Positions 25,347 through 36,498 of a DNA stretch of 64,000 bases are shown piece by piece. A model generated the notes under the pieces. That model made no database searches and was not told the DNA's origin. It worked only from the letters and a program-made list of their open reading frames with translations. Source of the DNA: Luteibaculum oceani (GTDB taxonomy: Bacteria; Bacteroidota; Bacteroidia; Flavobacteriales_D; Luteibaculaceae). Made by a program: the position numbers and the translations under genes. The DNA is taken from positions 186,001-250,000 of the forward strand of contig NZ_VORB01000005.1 of assembly GCF_007995015.1 (NCBI RefSeq). The letters run 5' to 3'. Each line of letters starts with the position of its first letter. Position 1 is the first letter of the stretch.

Positions 25347-26540
25347 TTATTTGTTAATTACCCCAAGTTCCTGTCCTACAGATATAAATGCTGCTACCGC
25401 CTTATCCAGTTGCTCTGTAGTATGTGCAGCGGATAATTGCGTTCTAATTCTTGCTTTTCCTTTTGGAACTACTGGATAGAAAAATCCTACCGCATAAACT
25501 CCTTTTTCCAATAATTTTTCTGCAAACTTTTGGGCAAGAGGTGCATCGTATAGCATTACTGGAACAATAGGCGAGTCGCCTGGTACGATATCAAATCCAG
25601 CCGCCAATAATTTTTCCTTAAAATACTTGGTGTTCGCCTCTAGCTTATCTCTTAACTCCGTACTCTCAGAAAGGATATCGAAAACCTTATTTGCTGCTCC
25701 AACGATGCTTGGTGCCAAAGAATTTGAAAATAAATAAGGTCTAGAGCGCTGACGAAGAATTTCTATCACTTCTTTCTTCGCGGTAGTGTACCCCCCCATT
25801 GCTCCACCTAGGGCTTTTCCCAAGGTACCGGTGATAATATCCACCCTGTCCATGACATTGCAATATTCTGCAGTACCTCTACCCGTTTTACCAATAAAAC
25901 CGGCTGCATGGCACTCATCTATCATTACCAAGGCGTCGTACTTATCTGCTAAATCGCAAATCTGATCCAACTTAGCAATGTCTCCATCCATAGAGAAAAC
26001 CCCATCGGTAACAATTATTCTAAAACGCTGCGCCTGAGCTGCTTTTAATTGCTCCTCCAAGTCTGCCATATCCGAGTGCTTGTAACGGTAACGTTGCGCC
26101 TTACAAAGTCTTACCCCATCTATGATTGAAGCGTGATTTAACTCATCGGAAATAATGGCATCTTCTTTGGAAAAAAGTGGCTCGAAAACACCTCCATTGG
26201 CATCGAATGCCGCTGCATAAAGTATGGTGTCCTCGGTTCCGTAAAACTTAGCAATTTTTGCCTCTAATTCTTTATGGATATCCTGGGTTCCACAAATAAA
26301 ACGAACCGAAGACATTCCAAATCCATGGGTATCTAAAGTATCGTGTGCAGCCTTTATTACATCAGGGTGCGAAGACAAACCTAAATAGTTGTTCGCACAC
26401 ATAATAATTACATCGTCGCCACTTTTTAGCTTTACCTCGGCATCCTGTGGTGAAGAAATAATGCGCTCTGCCTTGTATAAACCGGCCTCTTTTGTTTGCG
26501 CTAATTCGTTTTGTAGGTACTCTTGTATTTTTCCGTACAT
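25347..26540 (-). CDS. kbl: Glycine C-acetyltransferase (2-amino-3-ketobutyrate CoA ligase)
   Basis: PLP enzyme that cleaves 2-amino-3-oxobutyrate with CoA to glycine and acetyl-CoA, second step of threonine breakdown. 397 residues of the alpha-oxoamine synthase family: [40 protein letters not shown] with Asp208, and the PLP lysine Lys242 in GTLGKALGG. The dehydrogenase partner tdh is not in the window. It starts 2 bp after the serine hydrolase gene, so they share a transcript. Confidence 0.95.
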   Translation of the reverse strand: MYGKIQEYLQNELAQTKEAGLYKAERIISSPQDAEVKLKSGDDVIIMCANNYLGLSSHPDVIKAAHDTLDTHGFGMSSVRFICGTQDIHKELEAKIAKFYGTEDTILYAAAFDANGGVFEPLFSKEDAIISDELNHASIIDGVRLCKAQRYRYKHSDMADLEEQLKAAQAQRFRIIVTDGVFSMDGDIAKLDQICDLADKYDALVMIDECHAAGFIGKTGRGTAEYCNVMDRVDIITGTLGKALGGAMGGYTTAKKEVIEILRQRSRPYLFSNSLAPSIVGAANKVFDILSESTELRDKLEANTKYFKEKLLAAGFDIVPGDSPIVPVMLYDAPLAQKFAEKLLEKGVYAVGFFYPVVPKGKARIRTQLSAAHTTEQLDKAVAAFISVGQELGVINK

Positions 26541-26542
26541 GG

Positions 26543-28033
26543 CTATTTTTTCTTTTTAAAGTTCAAATTGTAAAAATGAAAATCCGGGTTGGGAAGCTCA
26601 ATTTCAAATGAAATAGGCACTCCGGTTTTATCGGTTTTAAAATGCACTCTTCCTGCCGGAAGGAATGGGTCGTTAAATTTCACTTCGTAACTCGCTCCAC
26701 TTAAATGCTTCAATTCCCCTGTAAACAAATCGGCAGCGGGATTTAAAGTTAACTGGGGCTCGCCATTTTTATTTAAAGCTATAGTCGCTTTTCCATACAT
26801 CACATCCTCGTAGGTACCCAGGGCAGCAATATGTGGGAATTTCTGAGGGACCCCTTGTACTAATTGCTTGTATTTAACCTGGGTTTCTTCTCTTTTCTTC
26901 TGGAATGGCAGATACTTTGCAGCCCAATCTTCAACATTTCCGATGGTATAGGCATCTAACAAGTAATTTGTTGTTGCAAAAGGCAAAATGGTTTCACTAT
27001 TAGTAAGCACTACAACCGCCAATTTTTCCTCTGGAAGCAACGCTAAATTGAGGATAAAACCAGGCAAACCTCCTGAATGTTTTAGGATACGATGATCGTT
27101 GTACATGGTAACAAACCACCCCAAAGCAGCACCCTTGAAAAGAATATTGTTGTTAATATCACCCTCGGAGATTGGCTGTGGCGTATGCAATTGAAAAATC
27201 TTGTTTACTGTAGCTGGAGAAAGCAACGCCGTGCTATCTGGTAACATCCCCTTGTTTAGCCACATATTAGCCCATTTAGCAAGGTCTAACACATTTGACC
27301 TTACTCCCACAGCTCCCACGCAATTATCGAAGTTTTGATATGCTATTGGGCGACCTTTTACATGCGGATGAGCCTTATTTCTCTGCGCTTTAAAATATTC
27401 CAACTTGGTGTAGGAGTTCTCCATTCCCAGAGGAGTTAAAATGCTGTCCTGAATAAAATCTGCCCAGCTCTGCCCAGATAGTTTTTCTATCAATAGTCCG
27501 GCATTAACGAAGTTAAGATTTGAGTACCCATACTCGGTTCTAAATCCATGCTTCGGTGCCAATTTCGAAAATCTTTCAGCTATTTCTTTGGCCGAATAAT
27601 TGGTTCCGTACCAAAGCAAATCACCGTCGAAAGTGTTGTACCCATTTCTATGACAAAGAAGATCTTCAACTAAAAAATTCTCTTCAACATAGGGGTCGTA
27701 CATTTTAAAATCTGGAAGATGATCTTTTACCTTATCATCCCACTTTACCAGACCATTATCTACCAAAATCCCTACCGACGCTGCCGTAAAAGCCTTACTC
27801 AAAGAGGCTAATTCAAACACAGTATTTACATCTACACTGGTTTTATTATCGATGTGGGCATAACCAAATGCCTGCGCGTAATCTACTTTTCCATCTTTTA
27901 CAACCGCAACAGACATTCCCTGCTGGTTGTACATTTCCATGGCATTAGACAAATAGTTTGTTATACTTTCCTTTTCCTGAGCCTGCAGCGAAAAGGTGAA
28001 TAACATGGCTATTAAAACCAAATACTTATGCAT
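26543..28033 (-). CDS. Serine hydrolase, class C beta-lactamase-like, exported
   Basis: A 496-residue exported protein. ATG 28033 starts [19 protein letters not shown], a signal peptide; upstream frame to 28102 is unlikely coding. The catalytic SxxK is Ser77-Leu-Ser-Lys80, and the Tyr-x-Asn motif is Tyr170-Ser-Asn172. GGLPGF ([18 protein letters not shown]) supplies the third motif. A C-terminal domain of about 120 residues (DUF3471-like beta barrel) follows. Such proteins include peptidases and esterases; a role in antibiotic resistance should not be assumed. Confidence 0.88.
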   Translation of the reverse strand: MHKYLVLIAMLFTFSLQAQEKESITNYLSNAMEMYNQQGMSVAVVKDGKVDYAQAFGYAHIDNKTSVDVNTVFELASLSKAFTAASVGILVDNGLVKWDDKVKDHLPDFKMYDPYVEENFLVEDLLCHRNGYNTFDGDLLWYGTNYSAKEIAERFSKLAPKHGFRTEYGYSNLNFVNAGLLIEKLSGQSWADFIQDSILTPLGMENSYTKLEYFKAQRNKAHPHVKGRPIAYQNFDNCVGAVGVRSNVLDLAKWANMWLNKGMLPDSTALLSPATVNKIFQLHTPQPISEGDINNNILFKGAALGWFVTMYNDHRILKHSGGLPGFILNLALLPEEKLAVVVLTNSETILPFATTNYLLDAYTIGNVEDWAAKYLPFQKKREETQVKYKQLVQGVPQKFPHIAALGTYEDVMYGKATIALNKNGEPQLTLNPAADLFTGELKHLSGASYEVKFNDPFLPAGRVHFKTDKTGVPISFEIELPNPDFHFYNLNFKKKK

Positions 28034-28085
28034 AGTCGATAAAATTTGAGGAGCGAAAATAAGGAGATTCTTTTGGGAAAAAATA

Positions 28086-28120
28086 AAATTAAAAAGCCCC
28101 ACCGGTTGGGTGAGGCTTTT
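28086..28120 (-). terminator. Intrinsic terminator after gdhA
   Basis: Stem AAAAGCC...GGCTTTT with CACC/GGTG inside (28092-28103 with 28109-28120), one mismatch, followed on the minus strand by a T-rich run. Confidence 0.85.
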
Positions 28121-28140
28121 CTGAATATGTTGAAGGACTA

Positions 28141-29490
<1,350 letters not shown>

Positions 29491-29508
29491 TCATGCAATT
29501 TGTTGGCG

Positions 29509-29516
29509 CAAAAGTA
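29509..29516 (-). promoter_or_regulatory. -7 element of the gdhA promoter
   Basis: TACTTTTG on the minus strand, a perfect TAnnTTTG, 24 bp before the gdhA ATG. No clear -33 element. Confidence 0.5.
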
Positions 29517-29559
29517 ATTTTTTTTTGATAGGACGGATAGCCTTTTCCGATAGAGTCTT

Positions 29560-30663
29560 TCAAACCCTTTCAACCCTTTTCCCTGGGAGGATACGCACCA
29601 ACCCATCTAACTCCATTTCGGTGAGTAAAGCATTAACCTCGCTTTGCCTTTTATTCATGCGAAGACAAAGCTCATCTATACCTACTGGTTTTTCGAGTTG
29701 CCCGTACACATCCTGAAAACGATTTTCTATAAGCAATGTAGTTTGGGCGCCCTGACTGGAATTTGCCTTAGAACTCCAGCCTAAATCGTTAATTATTTGG
29801 TCGGGTGAGGTAACCAAATAAGCCAATTGATGTTTTATCAGTTCGTGGCAACCTTCGGAGAGCGTATCTCCTATTCTTCCTGGAACACAATAAACATCTC
29901 GATTATACTGCTGCGCATAACTTGCGGTAACCATAGACCCTCCTTTAACGCCTGTTTCTACCACAAGAATTGCATCCGACATACCGGCCACTATTCTATT
30001 TCTGCGGGTAAAATTTTTAGGATCTGTGGGGCTGTTAAACCAATACTCACTCAAAAGGAATCCACCTTGATGCACAATTTCTGCAGCCAGCTTTTTGTTT
30101 GCACTTGGATACATAAGGTGGAATCCATGGCCTAACACCGCCCCGGTGACCAGTTTATTTTCCAAAGCCGATTTATGTGCCGCCGTATCAATGCCATGTG
30201 CCAACCCACTTATGATGCATGATGGAACACTTGCAAAACGCCCAACAAATTTGTTCGCCATATCCTTGCCATAGCTTGTTGCCCTTCTGGTTCCAACAAC
30301 CGCAATATTATGTCTTTGGTTTAAGGCCTCAACCCGGCCTTTTACAAAAAGATTTAATGGAGCATCTGCACAATATTTAAGCTTGACTGGATAAACAGAT
30401 TCGCCAATATTAATGATGGTAACCGCATTTTTCTCGGCTAACTCTAGTTGTTCAAATACCTGAGGAAAAAGGGCTTTCAAGCCCAGTTTTAATCCCTTGG
30501 GCAATCTTATTTCCATTTCGTCCTTAACAAGGAAATTCTTGTTTTCGAATTCTAAAATTTCATGAATATCCTCCCGAAAAAGGTTCCATATTTTTTTGGC
30601 TTGAATTGGTCCTACCCCTACCTGTTTAGACAAAGCCAGCGTAATAACATTGGTATCCACCAT
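29560..30663 (-). CDS. dprA: DNA-processing protein DprA
   Basis: Binds incoming single-stranded DNA and loads RecA in natural transformation. 367 residues: N-terminal helical region (VGPIQAKKIWNLF), Rossmann-like DprA fold with VVGTRRATSYGKDMANKF, IISGLAHGIDTAAHKSAL, FTRRNRIVAGMSDAILVVE, and a C-terminal winged-helix segment (PVGIDELCLRMNKRQSEVNALLTEMELDG). Divergent from kdsB with a gap of only 23 bp. Confidence 0.94.
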   Translation of the reverse strand: MVDTNVITLALSKQVGVGPIQAKKIWNLFREDIHEILEFENKNFLVKDEMEIRLPKGLKLGLKALFPQVFEQLELAEKNAVTIINIGESVYPVKLKYCADAPLNLFVKGRVEALNQRHNIAVVGTRRATSYGKDMANKFVGRFASVPSCIISGLAHGIDTAAHKSALENKLVTGAVLGHGFHLMYPSANKKLAAEIVHQGGFLLSEYWFNSPTDPKNFTRRNRIVAGMSDAILVVETGVKGGSMVTASYAQQYNRDVYCVPGRIGDTLSEGCHELIKHQLAYLVTSPDQIINDLGWSSKANSSQGAQTTLLIENRFQDVYGQLEKPVGIDELCLRMNKRQSEVNALLTEMELDGLVRILPGKRVERV

Positions 30664-30686
30664 AAAAATTACTTTTTCTTTGCTGC

Positions 30687-31394
30687 ATGAAAACGCTCAC
30701 AGTTATTCCTGCTCGTTATGCCTCTACGAGATTTCCAGGTAAGCCTTTGGTACTTATCGATGGGGTATCTATGATAGAAAGAGTGTATCGGCAGGTACAG
30801 AAAAGTAAAAAATCTAACGCAATTATCGTAGCTACAGACGACGAAAGAATTCTAAATCACGTAAAAGATTTTGGTGGCGAAGCAATGCTTACCAATGCTA
30901 ACCACCCCTCTGGAACAGATAGATGCTTTGAGGTTTACGATTATCTTAATGCAGATTTTGACCTTTTGGTGAACGTGCAAGGCGATGAACCCAAGCTCGC
31001 TCCCGAAGCTATTGATAGCCTAATAGATTTTATGGAGCAAAACCCCATGCCGATTGGCACCCTTGCTCGAAAAGCCAACGAACCTTCAGAATACCAAAAT
31101 TCTAATACCGTAAAGGTTGTTTTTAATAAACAGCAGCAAGCACTTTACTTCTCCAGATCCCCTATTCCCTTCTACCGAGACAAAGCTTCGAGTGAATTTT
31201 ACCAGCATATAGGAATTTATGCCTTTAAAAAGGAAGTAATTGAGGAGTTAAGAAAGCTACAACCTAGCAAATTGGAGCAAAACGAAAGCCTTGAACAATT
31301 GCGTTGGTTGGATAATAGTTTTAATATTGGCGTTGAATTAACCACCTACCGGTCTCAAGGCATCGACACTCCAGAAGATATTAACAAGTTGTGA
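30687..31394 (+). CDS. kdsB: 3-deoxy-manno-octulosonate cytidylyltransferase
   Basis: Activates Kdo as CMP-Kdo for the lipopolysaccharide core. 235 residues with VIPARYASTRFPGKPL, IVATDDERI, HPSGTDRCFE, LLVNVQGDEP and YFSRSPIPFYRD. Divergent from dprA; the next gene on the same strand starts about 70 bp downstream. Confidence 0.96.
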   Translation: MKTLTVIPARYASTRFPGKPLVLIDGVSMIERVYRQVQKSKKSNAIIVATDDERILNHVKDFGGEAMLTNANHPSGTDRCFEVYDYLNADFDLLVNVQGDEPKLAPEAIDSLIDFMEQNPMPIGTLARKANEPSEYQNSNTVKVVFNKQQQALYFSRSPIPFYRDKASSEFYQHIGIYAFKKEVIEELRKLQPSKLEQNESLEQLRWLDNSFNIGVELTTYRSQGIDTPEDINKL

Positions 31395-31465
31395 ATAGCT
31401 TGTTATAAACACGCGTTGATAAAATCCTGAGGCATCCAAGGGCGGCTTTACTTAACTTAGCAGTG

Positions 31466-32452
31466 ATGGTACGCTACAGATACGAAAAACAAATTGCTTC
31501 ATTATTACTTCAGAACCAAGAAGTAGTAATCCCCAAGGTGGGTAAATTGGTGGTTTCCACTACCCCCGCTCGTATTTCTAAGGAAGAGCAGCGAATTATC
31601 CCACCAGGACAGGAGCTTAGTTTTATTAACAATCTTACGGACGACAAAGGTATTTTGGCGCAAACAATTGCCAGGTACTTCGATCTCGAATACAGCATTG
31701 CAAAGAACTTGGTTCAGCACGAATGCGAAACTGTTTTTAAGCATTTACAAGCCGGAAGAACTATTCTTTTCCCAGGATTGGGAGAAGTATACTTGAATGA
31801 AAATCAAGAGATTTCGTTTAAAAAATGTCCTACCGAAGATTCTTTAGTTGAAAGAGAAATCGGTCTTACAGAAGTACAGTTACCTGCAGGAGTAATCGAT
31901 CTTAAAGCCAAGAAGAAGGTTAAAATAGCTGGTGCCAAGAGTAGAAACTGGGCAAAAATTGCAGCCTCTTTAGCATTACCTGCGGTTATTGGTGCTGGAT
32001 TCTGGTTTCAACAAGATATTAACAACGGAATGCAACTTGCCAAGTTTGGAGATTGGGGCAAAGAACAAGCTACCTACAAGGCAAGAAGATACAATCCAAC
32101 TGAAATAAAAAATACCGAAGAAGCCATTGCGGTTAAGAACTTTAAATACTCTGGAAAAGGATTTAAAGTGCTAAGCTTAAATGAGCTGAAATTACCAGTT
32201 CGCCTACCTGAAGAAAAAGTAGAAATTAACTACAGATACCAACTAATTGGCGGTTGTTTTAAAGATTTGGGCAATGCCAACAAGGCTGTTGAAAATTTCA
32301 CCAATCAAGGTTTCGAAGCTTTTATTTCTGAATTTAAACACGGCCTTTACCGCGTTTGCATAGGAAAATTTGAAACCAAGGCAGAACTGAAAAAAGAAAT
32401 TAAACGGGCCAAACAGGAACTAGGAGTAAATCCGTGGTTCGTAAAAGCCTAA
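31466..32452 (+). CDS. HU-like (CCDC81-type) domain / SPOR domain membrane protein
   Basis: A 328-residue protein unique in layout to Bacteroidetes. Residues about 1-130 look like the HU-CCDC81 fold (IASLLLQNQEVVIPKVGKLVV, LQAGRTILFPGLGEVYL). One membrane helix lies near 170-185 (AASLALPAVIGAGFWF). The C-terminal 75 residues are a SPOR domain (YQLIGGCFKDLGNANKAVENF, YRVCIGKFETKAELKKEI), which binds denuded septal peptidoglycan. The in-frame GTG at 31463 precedes ATG 31466; the ATG is preferred. A role at the division site is inferred from the SPOR domain. Confidence 0.8.
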   Translation: MVRYRYEKQIASLLLQNQEVVIPKVGKLVVSTTPARISKEEQRIIPPGQELSFINNLTDDKGILAQTIARYFDLEYSIAKNLVQHECETVFKHLQAGRTILFPGLGEVYLNENQEISFKKCPTEDSLVEREIGLTEVQLPAGVIDLKAKKKVKIAGAKSRNWAKIAASLALPAVIGAGFWFQQDINNGMQLAKFGDWGKEQATYKARRYNPTEIKNTEEAIAVKNFKYSGKGFKVLSLNELKLPVRLPEEKVEINYRYQLIGGCFKDLGNANKAVENFTNQGFEAFISEFKHGLYRVCIGKFETKAELKKEIKRAKQELGVNPWFVKA

Positions 32453-32459
32453 GCAATAT

Positions 32460-33017
32460 TTAAGAGTCTGAATTTTCAGACTCTTTTTTTTGCCTTTTCT
32501 TTTTGTAAGCCATAATACTCAAGGTTAGTAAAACTGCTACTCCAAGAATTCCAGCTACTCCCCAAATCCAATTAAAAAGGTCCTTGTACACTACCACAAA
32601 AACAATGGCGATTAAAAGAATGGTGGCTATTTCATTCCACATTCTAAATAACAAACTACTCCCAGGGATAATATCCTTCTGAAACTTTCTAAAGTACCGG
32701 CCACAGCTTAGGTGATATAGAAAAAGGCCAAAAACAAAAGCAAGCTTTAAATGCATCCAAGCCAATTGCAAGTAAGCAGGATTTGCTACTAGCATAGAGA
32801 TCCCAAATACTAAGGTGAGAATACACGCTGGCCAAGTGATAATGTACCACAAACGACGCTGCATTATTTTAAACTGATTGCAAAGGATATCGCGCTCTGG
32901 GTTATCCTTTTTACTCGCCTCGGCATGGTAAACGAAAAGCCTTGGCATATAAAACAAACCAGCGAACCAAGAAACCATAAAAACCAAATGCAATGCTTTA
33001 AATGCGGTAAAATCCAT
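32460..33017 (-). CDS. hemJ: HemJ-type protoporphyrinogen oxidase (CopD-like membrane protein)
   Basis: A 185-residue inner-membrane protein with about five helices, of the TIGR00701/UPF0093 family that oxidises protoporphyrinogen IX in haem synthesis. The N-terminus KALHLVFMVSWFAGLFYMPRLFVYH is the family hallmark; His10, and Lys91 in MHLKLAFVFGL, probably correspond to the conserved His and Lys of cyanobacterial HemJ. The tail is Lys/Glu/Ser rich. No other haem genes are in the window. Confidence 0.9.
   Translation of the reverse strand: MDFTAFKALHLVFMVSWFAGLFYMPRLFVYHAEASKKDNPERDILCNQFKIMQRRLWYIITWPACILTLVFGISMLVANPAYLQLAWMHLKLAFVFGLFLYHLSCGRYFRKFQKDIIPGSSLLFRMWNEIATILLIAIVFVVVYKDLFNWIWGVAGILGVAVLLTLSIMAYKKKRQKKESENSDS
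32462..32492 (+). terminator. Intrinsic terminator of the HU-SPOR gene
   Basis: 10-bp stem AAGAGTCTGA/TCAGACTCTT followed by a T-run. It lies inside the last codons of the convergent hemJ gene, so that gene's end encodes half of the hairpin. Confidence 0.88.
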
Positions 33018-33028
33018 TTAAAAAGGGG

Positions 33029-33036
33029 TATTTTTG
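33029..33036 (+). promoter_or_regulatory. -7 element of the thioesterase promoter
   Basis: TATTTTTG, a perfect TAnnTTTG. It overlaps the in-frame TTG at 33034, which therefore cannot be the translation start. Confidence 0.5.
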
Positions 33037-33051
33037 CCGAAAATACTGCTT

Positions 33052-33585
33052 TTGAAAAAGAAAATTCTAGCTAAAGACACTTTAGTAATAACATCTAAAA
33101 TTGTTTTACCTAACGACACCAATACCCTCGGAAATTTATTTGGTGGACAGTTGTTGGCATGGATGGATAATTGTGCCGCCATTGCAGCAGGCAGATTTTG
33201 CAGACGGGTAGTAGTTACCGCATCAGTAGGTAATGTTTCTTTTAACCACCCCATTAAACTTGCCGACGTAGTTACACTCGAAGCAAAAGTGAGCCGCTCT
33301 TTCAGCTCTTCGATGGAGGTGGTTATTGACGTTTTTACCGATGGAATTGGAAATAATGAGCGCAAAAAATGCGCCACTGGAATTTACAACTTTGTTGCTG
33401 TCGACCAACACGGATCTACCATTGAAGTTCCCGAATTAGTACCGGAAACAGACTTGGAAAAGGAAAGACACAAAGCCGCATTAAGAAGAAAGCAATTGAG
33501 CTTAATTTTAGCGGGGAAATTAAACCCAGAAAAGGCTACGGAATTAAAAGCACTATTTTTCTCAGAAGGAAATCAGGCTAAATAA
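33052..33585 (+). CDS. Acyl-CoA thioesterase, hotdog fold
   Basis: YciA/BACH-type thioesterase of about 177 residues that hydrolyses acyl-CoA. Hotdog signatures: IVLPNDTNTLGNLFGGQLLAWMDNCAAIAAGRF (read as two blocks LPNDTNTLGNLFGG and LAWMDNCAAIAA), TASVGNVSFNHPIKLADVVTLEA. The ORF could open at TTG 33034, but that codon is part of the promoter; TTG 33052 (MKKKILAKDTLV) is the best remaining start and gives family-like length. Its end overlaps the convergent GT9 gene by 13 bp. Confidence 0.85.
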   Translation: MKKKILAKDTLVITSKIVLPNDTNTLGNLFGGQLLAWMDNCAAIAAGRFCRRVVVTASVGNVSFNHPIKLADVVTLEAKVSRSFSSSMEVVIDVFTDGIGNNERKKCATGIYNFVAVDQHGSTIEVPELVPETDLEKERHKAALRRKQLSLILAGKLNPEKATELKALFFSEGNQAK

Positions 33586-34532
33586 TCCCATATACCATTC
33601 ACGTCTTGCCCCAACATGCATTTAAAATGCTTTTTGGGGCATTTCTTTTTTCCAATTTTGGAGCACGGCCTACATTTTAAATCGTCAACCTCAAAATTCT
33701 GATAACCCTCGTAACCAAAAGGGTACATTCCCAATTTTGGAGTAGTATTCCCCCACAATACGGCCATCTTCTTTTTAAATGCAGCTGCAATATGCATCAT
33801 ACCCGTATCAGAGCTTATTACCGAGTGCGCCATTTCTATAACCCTGGCACTTTCATCTAAACTCAATTTTCCAGCAAGATTTTTCACATCCTGATTGTTC
33901 TCTGCAATCTGCTTCCCTTTGTCGGCCTCTGCCTTACCTCCTAACAGAACTACCTTTCTCTTGGCGGAATGTAATAGCTCATTTACCTTTTCATCGGGAA
34001 TTTGCTTGGTGTAATGCGCGGCTCCAAGTACCAAAACGGTATATTCCCCATCAACAACGGGCGTAGTATTTTCAATTGAATTTCCATAATAGTAGTCCAG
34101 TCCCAAACCATCGTACTCGAGGCCTAACTTTTTTAATCCCGAAAAATATCTATCGACAATATGAACATCTGGCATTACGTCCTTTTTAAAGTTAACGTAT
34201 AGCCACTTCTTGTAATTTAATTTATCGAAGGTGAAAGATTTAGCCTTAAGCTCGCGCTTTACCAATGATGATCTTACATTTTTATGCAAATCAATTACAG
34301 CATCGTAACCCTCTTTTTTTAGGATGGAAATTTTATCCACCACATCCTCCCAAGTATATACTTGATGAACAAACGGGTTAGCTTTTACAATACCCGAAAA
34401 AGATTTTTTAGTAAGAAAATGAATTTCGCAATTTGGATATGCTTTACTGAAGCAACGAACTACAGGGCTCGTTAATACGATATCTCCTATAGAACTAAAC
34501 CTTATAAAAAGCACTTTATTTAACGACATCAT
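33573..34532 (-). CDS. Glycosyltransferase family 9 (heptosyltransferase-like)
   Basis: Adds a heptose or related sugar to the lipopolysaccharide core. 319 residues with the N-terminal FIRFSSIGDIVLTSPVVRC and C-terminal SVISSDTGMMHIAAAFKKKMAVLWG, both typical of WaaC/WaaF/GT9. A Cys-rich tail (CRPCSKIGKKKCPKKHFKCM) follows, as in many Bacteroidetes GT9 proteins. Exact acceptor unknown. kdsB and rfaE2 in the window support a Kdo/heptose core. Divergent from tatD. Confidence 0.88.
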   Translation of the reverse strand: MMSLNKVLFIRFSSIGDIVLTSPVVRCFSKAYPNCEIHFLTKKSFSGIVKANPFVHQVYTWEDVVDKISILKKEGYDAVIDLHKNVRSSLVKRELKAKSFTFDKLNYKKWLYVNFKKDVMPDVHIVDRYFSGLKKLGLEYDGLGLDYYYGNSIENTTPVVDGEYTVLVLGAAHYTKQIPDEKVNELLHSAKRKVVLLGGKAEADKGKQIAENNQDVKNLAGKLSLDESARVIEMAHSVISSDTGMMHIAAAFKKKMAVLWGNTTPKLGMYPFGYEGYQNFEVDDLKCRPCSKIGKKKCPKKHFKCMLGQDVNGIWDYLA

Positions 34533-34545
34533 CTATCCAAGTATA

Positions 34546-34553
34546 TACCTTTG
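34546..34553 (+). promoter_or_regulatory. -7 element of tatD, leaderless layout
   Basis: TACCTTTG (perfect TAnnTTTG) ends only 5 bp before the ATG at 34559, so transcription should begin at or next to the start codon. Confidence 0.5.
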
Positions 34554-34558
34554 CGCCC

Positions 34559-35356
34559 ATGATTCTTGTAGATAGCCATTGCCATTTATACGCAGATCAA
34601 TTTAACGAAGACCGCGATCAAGTTCTAGAGGCTGCAATTAAAAGTGGTGTAAAGAAAATAATACTTCCCAACATAGACCGCGATTCGGTAAATCCAATGC
34701 ACGAATTATCCAATCGCTACCCAGAAAATTGCTTTCCAATGATGGGGCTGCATCCGTGTTCTGTGAAAGAAAATTTCAGAAACGAGCTAGACTTCCACAA
34801 GAATTTATTGTACCAGAATCTAGACCAATACGTTGGTGTTGGTGAAATTGGAATAGACCTTTATTGGGATAAAAGCACGTTGAATGAGCAAAAGATTGCT
34901 TTTAAAGAACAATGCAATTGGGCCATAGACCTAGATTTGCCTATTGCCATACACGTTCGCGACTCCTTTAATGAGGTTTTCGAATGTTTAGATGAAATTG
35001 ACACTTCCAAGCTCAAGGGAGTTTTCCATTGTTTTTCTGGAAATAAAGAACAGGCGCAGAAAGCATTAAGTTATCCCAATTTTATTCTGGGAATTGGCGG
35101 CGTGGTAACCTTTAAAAACAGCAAGCTCGGCGCTACACTAACCGAATTTGTACCGAAAGAAAAACTGGTAGTAGAAACAGACAGTCCCTATTTAACCCCT
35201 CACCCGCATAGAGGGAAAAGAAATAGCCCAGAATATATTCCGCTAATTGCCCAGAAACTTGCAGATTTGTACCTGTGCTCGGAAGAAGAAATTGCTGAAA
35301 TAAGCACAAATAACATTAAACGAATGTTCCCCAAAGTATTTAACAATGACATCTAA
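34559..35356 (+). CDS. tatD: TatD-family metal-dependent deoxyribonuclease
   Basis: TIM-barrel metal hydrolase of 265 residues. Metal ligands are visible: His7 and His9 in DSHCHLY, Glu in GVGEIGID, His in AIHVRDSF and GVFHCFSG, and Asp in VETDSPYLTPHP. The family acts as a 3-prime to 5-prime DNase/RNase and D-aminoacyl-related roles have been discussed. Its end overlaps ansA by 11 bp, indicating a two-gene operon. Confidence 0.92.
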   Translation: MILVDSHCHLYADQFNEDRDQVLEAAIKSGVKKIILPNIDRDSVNPMHELSNRYPENCFPMMGLHPCSVKENFRNELDFHKNLLYQNLDQYVGVGEIGIDLYWDKSTLNEQKIAFKEQCNWAIDLDLPIAIHVRDSFNEVFECLDEIDTSKLKGVFHCFSGNKEQAQKALSYPNFILGIGGVVTFKNSKLGATLTEFVPKEKLVVETDSPYLTPHPHRGKRNSPEYIPLIAQKLADLYLCSEEEIAEISTNNIKRMFPKVFNNDI

Positions 35357-36371
35357 AATAGCACTGCTTTATACTGGGGGAACTATAGGTATGTCGGAGG
35401 ACAGCCTAAGCAAGCGGCTGGTACCCGTAGATTTTGGTCATTTATTCGATCAGATACCGGAATTAAAAAAGCTAGAAGTCGATATTTCCTTTTATCAACT
35501 ATGGGAACCCATAGATTCATCGGATATGCAGCCCCATCATTGGGTAATATTAGCGGAAAAGGTTGAGGAGTTATATCAAGACTACGACGGATTTGTAATT
35601 CTACACGGAACCGACACCATGGCTTACACGGCTTCGGCTTTAAGTTTTATGCTTAAAAACCTTTCTAAACCGGTAATTTTAACGGGGTCCCAATTACCAA
35701 TAGGGACATTGAGAACCGATGGAAAAGAGAACATAATTAGCGCGGTTGAAATAGCTGCTGCCAAGGAAAATGGAAAGCCCGTTGTGCCCGAGGTATGTAT
35801 CTATTTTGAATACAAATTACTGAGAGGAAATCGATCTTCGAAGTTGAGCACCGAGCATTTTGATGCTTTTAAAAGTCCCAATTATCCTGCACTAGCTGAA
35901 GCCGGTGTGAAAATTACCTACAACTATCCATATATAGACACCCAGCGATTTGGAAATCTAGAACTTGCGACCCGTTTTTCGAATAGGGTAAGCTCGTTTA
36001 AGCTTTATCCTGGGTTTGATGCTAGGATAATAGATCACTTGCTGGAGGCTGATTTGTCGGATGCCATTATAATTGAGGGATATGGCTCTGGAAACATTGG
36101 AAAGCACCAGCAATTGCGAAGTGTCCTACAAAAATGGGTGGATGCGGAAAAACTATTACTAGTTTCTTCGCAATGCGTTTTGGGTTCGGTATTCTTAGAA
36201 AAGTATGAAAGTGGTGCCGGATTAAAAGCATTAAACGCAATAAGTACGGAGGACTTAACGTTCGAAGCAAGTTTAACTAAGATCATGCTAGCGCTAGGAT
36301 CTAGTGAAAACGCAAAAGAGGCAGGGCAAAAGTTTAAAGGAAATTGGGCAGGGGAACAAGCGATTGGATAA
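35346..36371 (+). CDS. ansA: L-asparaginase, type I
   Basis: Hydrolyses asparagine to aspartate and ammonia in the cytoplasm. 341 residues without signal peptide (type I). Catalytic threonines are Thr13 in TGGTIG and Thr89 in HGTDTMAYTA; GSQLPIGTLRTDGKEN follows. Translationally coupled to tatD by the overlap. Confidence 0.94.
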   Translation: MTSKIALLYTGGTIGMSEDSLSKRLVPVDFGHLFDQIPELKKLEVDISFYQLWEPIDSSDMQPHHWVILAEKVEELYQDYDGFVILHGTDTMAYTASALSFMLKNLSKPVILTGSQLPIGTLRTDGKENIISAVEIAAAKENGKPVVPEVCIYFEYKLLRGNRSSKLSTEHFDAFKSPNYPALAEAGVKITYNYPYIDTQRFGNLELATRFSNRVSSFKLYPGFDARIIDHLLEADLSDAIIIEGYGSGNIGKHQQLRSVLQKWVDAEKLLLVSSQCVLGSVFLEKYESGAGLKALNAISTEDLTFEASLTKIMLALGSSENAKEAGQKFKGNWAGEQAIG

Positions 36372-36430
36372 ATTCAACTTTCGCAATTCTCCCTAGTAAT
36401 TACAAGCAGTTCAAGGGATTGCAATATTTT

Positions 36431-36458
36431 TTTGTCCAAATAGAATTTTTGTATTTTG
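36431..36458 (+). promoter_or_regulatory. Promoter of the tRNA-Ser/exbB unit
   Basis: TTTG (36431-36434), 17-bp spacer, then TATTTTG (36452-36458), a -7 element shorter by one base than TAnnTTTG. It ends 40 bp before the tRNA. Confidence 0.45.
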
Positions 36459-36498
36459 CACCCCTCTAAAAACGTTCTTTTATAAATAAAACATACAC

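Noticed and set aside
26543-28033. Beta-lactamase resistance gene
   Set aside because: It has the serine motifs, but the overall form with an extra C-terminal domain is that of a general serine hydrolase.
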